From an uncultured Devosia sp. (GTDB lineage Bacteria > Pseudomonadota > Alphaproteobacteria > Rhizobiales > Devosiaceae): a DNA stretch of 5,451 bases. Below are positions 1-5,451 of the stretch, one piece after another. The translations under genes were made by a program, and so were the position numbers. The DNA lies in contig CAMLOA010000168.1 in NCBI GenBank assembly GCA_946481445.1, positions 1 through 5,451 on the forward strand. Reading direction: 5' to 3'. The notes under the pieces are model-generated. The model saw only the letters and a list, made by a program, of their open reading frames with translations. It was not told where the DNA came from and did not search any database. Numbering within the stretch: the first letter of the stretch is position 1; every line of letters begins with the position of its first letter.

Positions 1-615
1 GCTGTTATCCGGCTTGCACTGTGCCTGCGCCAGGAGCAGGCACACGGCTGCCTCGAGCATGAGGTCGAAGGTCAGGGGAGAGTGCTGGCGGAGGCGACTG
101 CCGAGCATGCCCGCAGCAATGGCCCGGCCGACCAGCTGGAAATGCCGTCCCGGTTCGCAGGTCAGGTCGAGGACTGGGGCCAGGTCGAGCGCCTCCAGGT
201 CCGCGCCCTCATGGGCGCTGTCCAGGACACGACGCACGACGGCCTCGGAAAAGATCATGGCTGCACCGTGGAGCTCGGAGGTGGTGCGCCACTCGACGGG
301 CTGTGCGGGGCGGCCGGCTACGAGAAGCGCCTGCCCGACCCGCGCCGTCACCTGTGAGCCCGTCTGCAGGCGTCCGTTCTCGATCGGGATGTAGAGGCCC
401 AGGCAATCGCCTGCCGGATAATGGAGGCTCCAGTCGCGGTCGAAGCGGCCGACCATGAGAGCGACATCGGGTTCGATGGCGAGCTGGACCTGGCACGTCC
501 AATCCGGATCGGGGTGGAGCGGCTGCATCGTGAAGCCGGGAAGAAACGTGCCCATTGCTTGGCAGAGTTCCGCAACCGTCCGCTGCGAGGTGTTGAGCAC
601 GCTGAAGAGCGGCAT
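1..615 (-). CDS. AraC-family transcriptional regulator, N-terminal part (cut by window edge)
   Basis: An open frame runs on the minus strand from ATG at 615-613 to the window edge with no stop: 205 codons. The protein begins MPLFSVLNTSQRTVAEL. Its first ~180 residues look like the N-terminal ligand-sensing domain of AraC-type regulators (AraC_binding_2-like). A beta-rich part includes GDCLGLYIPIENGRLQTGS and ALLVAGRPAQPVEW. It is followed by the helical segment typical of this family, around SPLTFDLMLEAAVCLLLAQA. The two C-terminal helix-turn-helix motifs that would bind DNA are expected beyond position 1 and cannot be seen. The start is well fixed: an in-frame TGA lies two codons upstream (619-621), with only AGC between. 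A purine-rich AAGGGG (628-633) lies 12 bases upstream, a long spacing that fits translational coupling to the small ORF before it. Third positions are mostly G or C. The inducer is unknown. The family assignment is from fold-level patterns, not a search. Confidence 0.8.
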   Translation of the reverse strand, partial: MPLFSVLNTSQRTVAELCQAMGTFLPGFTMQPLHPDPDWTCQVQLAIEPDVALMVGRFDRDWSLHYPAGDCLGLYIPIENGRLQTGSQVTARVGQALLVAGRPAQPVEWRTTSELHGAAMIFSEAVVRRVLDSAHEGADLEALDLAPVLDLTCEPGRHFQLVGRAIAAGMLGSRLRQHSPLTFDLMLEAAVCLLLAQAQCKPDNS

Positions 616-618
616 GCT

Positions 619-741
619 TCAGCCGCGCCCCTTGTCGATTGCGGCGACGGGCGGGCCCTTTCCCCAGGCCTCGGCGGTCAATGCGCCGGGGTGCCGGGGC
701 GATCCCTCCAGACTGACCGAAGACTTGGCGGCGATGTCCAA
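619..741 (-). CDS. Probable 40-residue small protein upstream of the AraC-type gene
   Basis: A minus-strand frame from TTG (741-739) to TGA (621-619) encodes about 40 residues, ending AWGKGPPVAAIDKGRG. Three things suggest it is translated. GAGGA (749-753) lies seven bases before the TTG. G or C fills 33 of 39 third positions, against 27 first and 25 second positions, the order expected of coding DNA in a GC-rich genome. The stop is separated from the ATG of the AraC-type gene by only three bases, an operon-like junction. I do not recognise the protein. It has no hydrophobic segment and is rich in Gly, Ala and Pro. An upstream TTG (762-760) would add seven residues; an in-frame TAA just beyond limits any longer version. 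It could be a small functional protein, a leader peptide coupling translation to the regulator, or the tail of a decayed gene. Confidence 0.42.
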   Translation of the reverse strand: MDIAAKSSVSLEGSPRHPGALTAEAWGKGPPVAAIDKGRG

Positions 742-748
742 TGCGCGT

Positions 749-753
749 TCCTC
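749..753 (-). promoter_or_regulatory. Ribosome binding site for the small ORF
   Basis: GAGGA on the minus strand ends seven bases before the TTG at 741. It is the strongest Shine-Dalgarno match in the minus-strand leader and is the reason for choosing this non-ATG start over the TTG at 762. Confidence 0.4.
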
Positions 754-810
754 ACGTTTCAAGTTCCAGCGGAAAAAGCATCTTTACCAATGAAACAAGT
801 AGAGTGAGGA

Positions 811-849
811 CACTACAGGTTGGCCAATCGGCACTACCATGTGTCCAGT
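811..849. promoter_or_regulatory. Candidate AraC-type operator: direct repeat with 21-bp pitch
   Basis: Two copies of CACTAC-N4-TG-N-CCA-N-T lie at 811-828 and 832-849, exactly 21 bp apart, with 12 of 18 positions identical. Each copy has two short conserved blocks about one helical turn apart. The known AraC half-site (TAGC-N7-TCCATA, paired at a 21-bp pitch in araI1/araI2) has the same kind of layout, because each AraC monomer puts two helix-turn-helix motifs into successive major grooves. The site is about 70-110 bp upstream of the minus-strand small ORF and about 270-310 bp upstream of the GGDEF-EAL gene. Binding by the AraC-type protein encoded here is inference. Confidence 0.35.
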
Positions 850-1031
850 TCATGAACCCGTATCGCTTAGCATCCATCCCTTGCCGTGTCATGCTCTTAA
901 GACATAGGGGCCTGCGTCGCCGGTCTGGACCTCTAGTCGTGTCGCCCCTGTGCGTGGCGATACATTTGCATTCATTAGCGAATGGGTGTGATCACTTTGC
1001 CGAAGAGTTGCAGAGCGCGTCATATCCGAAA

Positions 1032-1057
1032 GGCGCAAGAACTGTCCCGAATGCGCC
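1032..1057. repeat. Inverted repeat upstream of the GGDEF-EAL gene
   Basis: GGCGCA (1032-1037) and TGCGCC (1052-1057) form a perfect 6-bp inverted repeat, with half-site centres 20 bp apart (about two helical turns). It lies 65-90 bp before the first possible start of the large gene, where an operator for a dimeric regulator could be. It may also be chance. Confidence 0.25.
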
Positions 1058-1122
1058 AGCTGTTGCAGTCTATTAAGTAGTTTTCCTGTCTCTGGGCTGG
1101 CGTCTCTGAGAGATTTGCAACG

Positions 1123-4100
1123 ATGCACCTGGACAGGACGGTGATGTGCCCCGTGCAACCAAACTCCCCGAAACCGGTACTGTCTGGCGCATTGGCGGCA
1201 CCGCGGAGGCACCGTGGCGCGCGGCCTTGGCCGCGGGAGCAAATCGGGGATTCGGTGGTGAATAGTGTCCAGCGCGCTGTTCAGGCATCGGACCCGGTGG
1301 TCGAGGCGGATGCCCTCTGGACTGTCCTGATGGACGATACGTCCGACCTCGTGCTCGTGCTCGATGAAGGGTTGCGGATTGTCCATGCCAGTCACGCCTG
1401 CGCCGACCTGCTCTTCGGATTGAACCGGCACGCGCTGCAGGGCATGCCGATCTCGGTCTGGGACGTCGAAAGGACGTTGCAGTGCCACCTTCAGCGCCCT
1501 GCGGCGGAAGCGTCGCGATGCGACGTGATCCTGCGCCGGGATGATGGCTCTTCACACGGTGTTCGCGTTGGCGCAAAGGGCGTGCTGAGCCACGGACGAC
1601 AGCAGTGGCTTTGCCGTCTCGAACGGCGGGATTTCGTGGGGCAGGACGCCCCGCGTTCGGCCGGTGGCGCGGGTCTCCCCGGCGACGTGGCCGCGGATGG
1701 CGGCCGGTGGTCTTTCGCATTCGAGAATGCAGGGCAGGGGATCTGGGACTGCGATGTCCGGGCCAACGTGGTTCACTATTCGCCCATGTGGCGGCAGATG
1801 CGCGGCTACGACCCGCATGAATTCGTCGACAGTGCCTTCGAAGCCTGGATGGCGCGGGTGCATCCCGATGATCGGGCCCACGTGCTGGAAGAGATGCGCA
1901 AGCAGAACTCGCAGGCCGTCAAGATCAACGCTTTCGAGTACAGGGAGCGCCACAAGGCCGGGCACTACATCTGGATCCAGAGCCTGGGTGCGGCCATTGC
2001 CTGGGCGCCGGATGGCACCCCGACCAGGGTCATCGGCACCGACACCGACATTACGGGGCGCAAGCAGGCCGAACTGGAGCGGCTGCAACTGGCAAGCCGG
2101 CTCGAGCTGGCAATGGAGTCCTCGCGCGATGGCGTGATGATCCTCGATCTGGAAACGCTCACGATCGCGCAGGCCAATACCGCGCTATCCCACATGCTTC
2201 AGCGTGCACCCGGCGACATCGTGGGTACGCATCCCTGGGATTGGGATGCGCGGCGGACCGAAGCGGAAATCACCGCGTTCCTGCAGGAGCGCGGGTCAGC
2301 TCTGTCTGGCGAGAGCTTCCTGTTCGAGGCCCAGTTGCGGCGCGACCGGGACGGGCCGGTGGAAGTGGAGGTCAGCTTCTCCTTCTTCGAGCTGGGCGGG
2401 CGCCGTTTTGCCTACAGCACCATCCGCGACATTACCGATCGGAACCGGATCAACAGGGCCTTGCGGGCCGAGACCGAGCTTCGCCGCGTCGCGGTGGAGA
2501 CCTCGCACCATGGCATCGTGCTCATCGCACTCGATACCTGCACGATCGTGCAGGCCAACCGGGCCTTTGCCGGCATGCTTGGCGTGGATGCTTCGGACGT
2601 GGTCGGCACTACGCTCTGGGCGTGGGAGGCAGTCCCAGGGGAGTGCATCCTGCGCGTGGTATTGGCAGAGGCGGAATCGGGGATGGCCAGCCCGGCCAGC
2701 CGGTACGAGTCGACGGTCGTGCGGGCAGACGGCCGTCTGGTGCAGGTGCAGGTCGAAGCCAATGTGATCGAGGTCGACGGCACGCGCTATTGCCATGTGG
2801 TGATGATGGACGTCACCGCCAGCAAGGCCAGCGAAATGGCCCTGCGGCAGAGCGAGGAAAAGTTCCGGACCATGTTCGAGTCCACGCGCCGGCTCATTGC
2901 GCTGCTTGAACCTAGGGGGAGGATCATCGACACCAACCCCATCTGCTCGACCTTCATGGGCCTGACCCGGAACCAGGCGGGCGAGCTCAGTTTTTGGGAG
3001 GGGCATTGGTGGCTGGACGAGGTGGATCGCCGGCGCGTCCGCGACGCCGTCGAGCGTGCCGCCGCCGGTGAATATGTCCAGTTCCAGATCACCCAGAAGG
3101 GTGCCGATGGTGTCGAGCTCGTCTGCGAACAGACCATCGGACCGATCCGCGACGGCACGGGCAATATTGTCCAGCTCATGGCCGAGGCGACCGACATCAC
3201 CGCACTCAGGCGCGCCGAGACCGAGCTCGAGCAAAGCCAGATGCGCTGGAGCCATGCCCTTGAAAGCGCAGGCCAGGGCGTATGGGAATGGAGCCGGAAC
3301 AATCCGCAAACCCAGGGCTCGCGCACCTGGAAGCGCATGCGCGGCTACGAAATCGATGAGGTGATCGATTTCTCATATGAAAGCTGGCTGGACCGGATCC
3401 ATCCCGATGACCGCGCCCGCATTCGTAGCACGATCGAACACCAGCAGAGCGACCGGCTGGAATACAATGCCTTCGAATATCGGGAGCGTCACAAGGCCGG
3501 TCACTATGTCTGGATCAGCAGCGTCGGTGCCGCGGTGGAGTGGGATCCCGATGGCACGCCGACGCGCCGCATCGGTACCGATACGGACATTACCGAGCGC
3601 AAGCTCGCCGAACAGCGCGTGCTGGACCTCTCCCGGCGGCTCGAATTGGCGCTCGAAGCGTCCCGCTTCGGTGTCTTCGAGGTGCAGGTGGATCAGGATT
3701 CTGTTCTATGGGATGACAGGCTGTGCGAAATCGCCGGGATTGCGCGCGAAGACGCGCCCCGGACGGTGGGTGACCTGGAAAGGGCCATGCATCCGGAGGA
3801 TGTGTCCCGGGCGCGGCAGGCCTTCGATACCGCCAGTGCGGCCGGCAGCTTCGAATTCGAGTATCGCTTCACGCGTCCCGATGGGGAAACCAGGACCATG
3901 CGCTCGCGCGGGGCCCGTTTCCAGGATGCGCATTCTGTGCCACGGCTGATCGGGCTGACCTGGGACGTCACCGAGGAAGCCGCGCTCACGCAAAGCCTGC
4001 ACGCGGCCAAGCATCTTGCCGAAACGCGCAATGTCGAGCTCGAACGGGCCAAGGAGCGCCTGGAGTTCCAGTCCCTGCACGATGCGCTGACAGCGCTGCC

Positions 4101-5370
4101 GAACCGGCGCTATCTCGACAAGGTGCTCGAGCGGCACGGCCGCCGGGCGCAGTCAGGTTCCGGAAGCATGGCTCTGCTCCACATCGACCTTGATGGCTTC
4201 AAGCAGATCAACGACACGCTGGGGCATATCGCGGGCGACGCCATGCTGGTCCATGTGGCGGGACTGCTGCGCGACAGCATCGGTCCCGAACAGTTCGCGG
4301 CCCGGGTTGGCGGCGACGAGTTCATCGTCGCCTGTCCGGGGGAGTTGCACCCCGAGCGGCTGCAGGCACTGGCCGGACGGATCATCGAAGCCATCCGCAA
4401 GCCAGTGCCGTACCAGGGACATGTGTGCCGTCTGGGGGCCAGCATCGGCATAGCCGTCGAAGGCGGCACGGATTTCAATGCCCAGCGCGTATTGATCAAC
4501 GCCGATGTCGCGCTCTACCAGGCCAAGGGACGGGGGCGGAACCGGCACGAATTCTTCTCGGCGGCGCTGCAGGAGGAAATCGCTTCCGAGAAGCGGATCG
4601 CCGACGACATCCTGCGGGGGATCGAGCAGCACGAATTCGTCCCGTTCTACCAGCCCCTGGTCGATGCCAGGACGTTGCAGGTCGTGGGTCTCGAAGCGCT
4701 GGCGCGCTGGAACCACCCCGTCGATGGCCTGCTCGGGCCGTTCCGCTTCCTCAAGGTGGCCGAGCGGCTCGACGTGCTTGGCGCCATCGATCACATGATC
4801 CTCGAACGCAGCATCCGGGACCTGGAGGGATGGCACGCGCGCGGTGTCCACATTCCGTCCGTGTCCGTCAACGTGACCTTCCAGCGGCTCAATGACGAGA
4901 AGCTGCTTGCCGGGCTGCGGGGCCTCGATATCAAGCCGGGGACGATCGCGTTCGAATTTCTGGAATCGATCTTTCTCGATGAACTGGACGACAATGTCGC
5001 CAGCACCATCGACCAGTTGCGGGCCCTTGGGATCGCCATCGACGTCGATGATTTCGGGACCGGCCATACCTCGATCGTCAGCCTGCTCAAGCTCAGTCCG
5101 CGCCGTCTCAAGATCGACCGCCAGCTTATCGAGCCGGTGACCGGTTCCCCCGAACAGCAGCGGCTCATCGCCTCGATCGTCGATATCGGCGCTTCCCTCG
5201 GCATTGCGGTCGTCGCCGAGGGGGTCGAAACCATGGAGCAGGCCGTCATATTGCGAGACCTCGGTTGCGACGCGCTGCAGGGCTATGTCTTTGCCCGCCC
5301 CATGCCGGCCGAACAGGTGGAGGCCTGGGTCGGTACCCGGCTGCAGCATCTCCCTCCAAAGACCCATTGA
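1123..5370 (+). CDS. Multi-PAS GGDEF-EAL cyclic-di-GMP synthase/phosphodiesterase
   Basis: A 1415-residue soluble signalling protein expected to make and break cyclic-di-GMP in the cytoplasm. I see no signal peptide or membrane segment. Approximate order: variable Arg/Pro-rich N-terminus (1-62); seven PAS-like modules at 63-175, 195-320, 321-445, 446-570, 571-698, 699-830 and 831-955, several closed by DITDR/DITER-type PAC ends; a charged, probably coiled-coil linker (956-982); GGDEF domain (983-1145); EAL domain (1160-1405). The GGDEF motif is intact (1063-1067), with Asp1022, Asn1030 and Asp1039 at metal and substrate positions. The RxxD inhibitory site is absent (GPEQ, 1054-1057). The EAL domain keeps Glu1191, Asn1250, Glu1278, Asp1309-Asp1310, Lys1330, Glu1366 and Gln1386, so phosphodiesterase activity is expected. 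PAS ligands cannot be read; no LOV cysteine motif is evident. The start is uncertain: ATG 1144 has AGGA five bases upstream, and GTG 1258 has GGGGA seven bases upstream. All options keep every domain. It is transcribed away from the AraC-type gene. Confidence 0.95.
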   Translation: MHLDRTVMCPVQPNSPKPVLSGALAAPRRHRGARPWPREQIGDSVVNSVQRAVQASDPVVEADALWTVLMDDTSDLVLVLDEGLRIVHASHACADLLFGLNRHALQGMPISVWDVERTLQCHLQRPAAEASRCDVILRRDDGSSHGVRVGAKGVLSHGRQQWLCRLERRDFVGQDAPRSAGGAGLPGDVAADGGRWSFAFENAGQGIWDCDVRANVVHYSPMWRQMRGYDPHEFVDSAFEAWMARVHPDDRAHVLEEMRKQNSQAVKINAFEYRERHKAGHYIWIQSLGAAIAWAPDGTPTRVIGTDTDITGRKQAELERLQLASRLELAMESSRDGVMILDLETLTIAQANTALSHMLQRAPGDIVGTHPWDWDARRTEAEITAFLQERGSALSGESFLFEAQLRRDRDGPVEVEVSFSFFELGGRRFAYSTIRDITDRNRINRALRAETELRRVAVETSHHGIVLIALDTCTIVQANRAFAGMLGVDASDVVGTTLWAWEAVPGECILRVVLAEAESGMASPASRYESTVVRADGRLVQVQVEANVIEVDGTRYCHVVMMDVTASKASEMALRQSEEKFRTMFESTRRLIALLEPRGRIIDTNPICSTFMGLTRNQAGELSFWEGHWWLDEVDRRRVRDAVERAAAGEYVQFQITQKGADGVELVCEQTIGPIRDGTGNIVQLMAEATDITALRRAETELEQSQMRWSHALESAGQGVWEWSRNNPQTQGSRTWKRMRGYEIDEVIDFSYESWLDRIHPDDRARIRSTIEHQQSDRLEYNAFEYRERHKAGHYVWISSVGAAVEWDPDGTPTRRIGTDTDITERKLAEQRVLDLSRRLELALEASRFGVFEVQVDQDSVLWDDRLCEIAGIAREDAPRTVGDLERAMHPEDVSRARQAFDTASAAGSFEFEYRFTRPDGETRTMRSRGARFQDAHSVPRLIGLTWDVTEEAALTQSLHAAKHLAETRNVELERAKERLEFQSLHDALTALPNRRYLDKVLERHGRRAQSGSGSMALLHIDLDGFKQINDTLGHIAGDAMLVHVAGLLRDSIGPEQFAARVGGDEFIVACPGELHPERLQALAGRIIEAIRKPVPYQGHVCRLGASIGIAVEGGTDFNAQRVLINADVALYQAKGRGRNRHEFFSAALQEEIASEKRIADDILRGIEQHEFVPFYQPLVDARTLQVVGLEALARWNHPVDGLLGPFRFLKVAERLDVLGAIDHMILERSIRDLEGWHARGVHIPSVSVNVTFQRLNDEKLLAGLRGLDIKPGTIAFEFLESIFLDELDDNVASTIDQLRALGIAIDVDDFGTGHTSIVSLLKLSPRRLKIDRQLIEPVTGSPEQQRLIASIVDIGASLGIAVVAEGVETMEQAVILRDLGCDALQGYVFARPMPAEQVEAWVGTRLQHLPPKTH
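1135..1146 (+). promoter_or_regulatory. Alternative ribosome binding site and start of the GGDEF-EAL gene
   Basis: AGGA at 1135-1138 is followed after five bases by ATG 1144-1146, in frame with the large gene (codon 8). The first ATG (1123) has only GAGAGA (1108-1113) upstream. The Shine-Dalgarno match therefore slightly favours 1144, shortening the protein by seven residues. Confidence 0.35.
1705..2151 (+). repeat. Internal duplication, copy A (PAS2 plus linker into PAS3)
   Basis: Residues 195-343 of the GGDEF-EAL protein align without gaps to residues 708-856. Counted by eye, 38 of 47 residues match in the C-terminal part of the module (271-317 against 784-830), including FEYRERHKAGHY and IGTDTDIT. 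In the preceding 76 residues, 31 match. The following linker shares the RLELA core. This is stronger and more regular than ordinary PAS-to-PAS similarity. Confidence 0.8.
3244..3690 (+). repeat. Internal duplication, copy B (PAS6 plus linker into PAS7)
   Basis: This is the second copy of the segment at 1705-2151, exactly 1539 bases downstream. It differs most in the first strands of the PAS core: where copy A has VRANVVHYSPMW, copy B has the polar RNNPQTQGSRTW. The linker after it leads into PAS7 just as the linker after copy A leads into PAS3. Confidence 0.8.
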
Positions 5371-5409
5371 CGCCGGCCCCCTGGCGGGAGTATCTGCGGC
5401 CTCAGGACA

Positions 5410-5427
5410 CCTCGCCCTAACGCGAGG
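5410..5427 (+). terminator. Short hairpin after the GGDEF-EAL gene, possible weak terminator
   Basis: CCTCGC (5410-5415) and GCGAGG (5422-5427) can form a 6-bp GC-rich stem with a 6-base loop, 40 bases after the stop codon. No T-run follows, so it is not a classic intrinsic terminator. It could pause polymerase or stabilise the 3' end, or be chance. Nothing else recognisable lies between 5371 and the window end. Confidence 0.25.
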
Positions 5428-5451
5428 CGCATAGGCCTGGGAGGGCCGCTT

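Larger units (their letters stand above)
763..1122. other. Divergent intergenic region, AT-richer than its flanks
   Basis: This 360-base spacer between the two divergent units is visibly less GC-rich than the coding DNA on either side. Open frames crossing it show no family features or coding-type codon bias, so I treat it as non-coding. It holds a 21-bp-pitch direct repeat (811-849), a 10-bp palindrome GTTCATGAAC (848-857), a long-loop inverted repeat (903-952), an 8-bp palindrome GTGATCAC (988-995) and a 6-bp inverted repeat (1032-1057). No strong consensus sigma-70 promoter stands out in either direction. A weak plus-strand candidate is TTGCCG (997-1002) followed 18 bases later by CATATC (1021-1026). 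Confidence 0.6.

Noticed and set aside
421..807. Plus-strand frames across 14-807
   Set aside because: Arg/Ser-rich translations without family features; the minus-strand AraC-type frame and the small ORF explain this DNA better.
848..857. Perfect palindrome GTTCATGAAC
   Set aside because: A 10-bp palindrome is expected by chance about once per thousand bases; kept only as a note in the spacer entry.
988..995. GTGATCAC as a CRP-type site
   Set aside because: Only an 8-bp palindrome; a CRP site needs TGTGA-N6-TCACA, and here the half-sites overlap with no spacer.
741..1076. A 111-codon plus-strand frame across the spacer
   Set aside because: Codon use is unlike the neighbouring genes, no motifs are seen, and it overlaps the small ORF start and likely regulatory sequence.
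1063..1091. TTGCAG followed by CTGTCT as a sigma-70 promoter
   Set aside because: The -10 match is poor, and the alternative TATTAA (1071-1076) has no -35 at a usable distance.
1552..2088. Long minus-strand open frames inside the GGDEF-EAL gene (also 2296-3309 and 4153-5367)
   Set aside because: They lie opposite a well-supported coding frame, show no family motifs, and are expected antisense shadows in GC-rich DNA.
5371..5451. Start of another gene or an attachment site at the right end
   Set aside because: No start with a ribosome binding site or coding signal, and no repeat matching elsewhere in the window.

Overview
The window comes from a GC-rich bacterial genome. Codons strongly favour G or C at third positions, and the protein families are typical of Proteobacteria. 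I cannot place it more precisely; an alpha- or betaproteobacterium is a guess. Nothing indicates a phage, plasmid, insertion sequence, CRISPR array or RNA gene.

Layout: two transcription units diverge from an AT-richer spacer of about 380 bases. The left, minus-strand unit runs off the window edge. It holds a probable 40-residue small ORF (619-741) whose stop lies three bases before the start of an AraC-type regulator (615 down to 1). Only the N-terminal 205 residues of the regulator are inside the window; the DNA-binding part would lie beyond position 1. The right, plus-strand unit is one large gene (1123-5370) for a soluble cyclic-di-GMP enzyme. It has seven consecutive PAS-like sensor modules, then a GGDEF (diguanylate cyclase) domain and an EAL (phosphodiesterase) domain. 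The last 81 bases hold only a short hairpin.

The multi-PAS protein probably converts small-molecule, redox or ligand signals into changes of cyclic-di-GMP. Both catalytic domains keep their key residues, but the allosteric RxxD inhibition site of the GGDEF domain is absent. The PAS array has grown by internal duplication: PAS2 and PAS6, with their exit linkers, align without gaps at an offset of exactly 513 residues.

The spacer carries a direct repeat with a 21-bp pitch (811-828 and 832-849). Its layout resembles AraC-family operators, so the AraC-like protein may control its own unit and perhaps the divergent cyclic-di-GMP gene. That link is inference. I did not find a clearly new biological system. 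The least ordinary items are the coupled small ORF, the AraC-like operator candidate and the duplicated PAS array.
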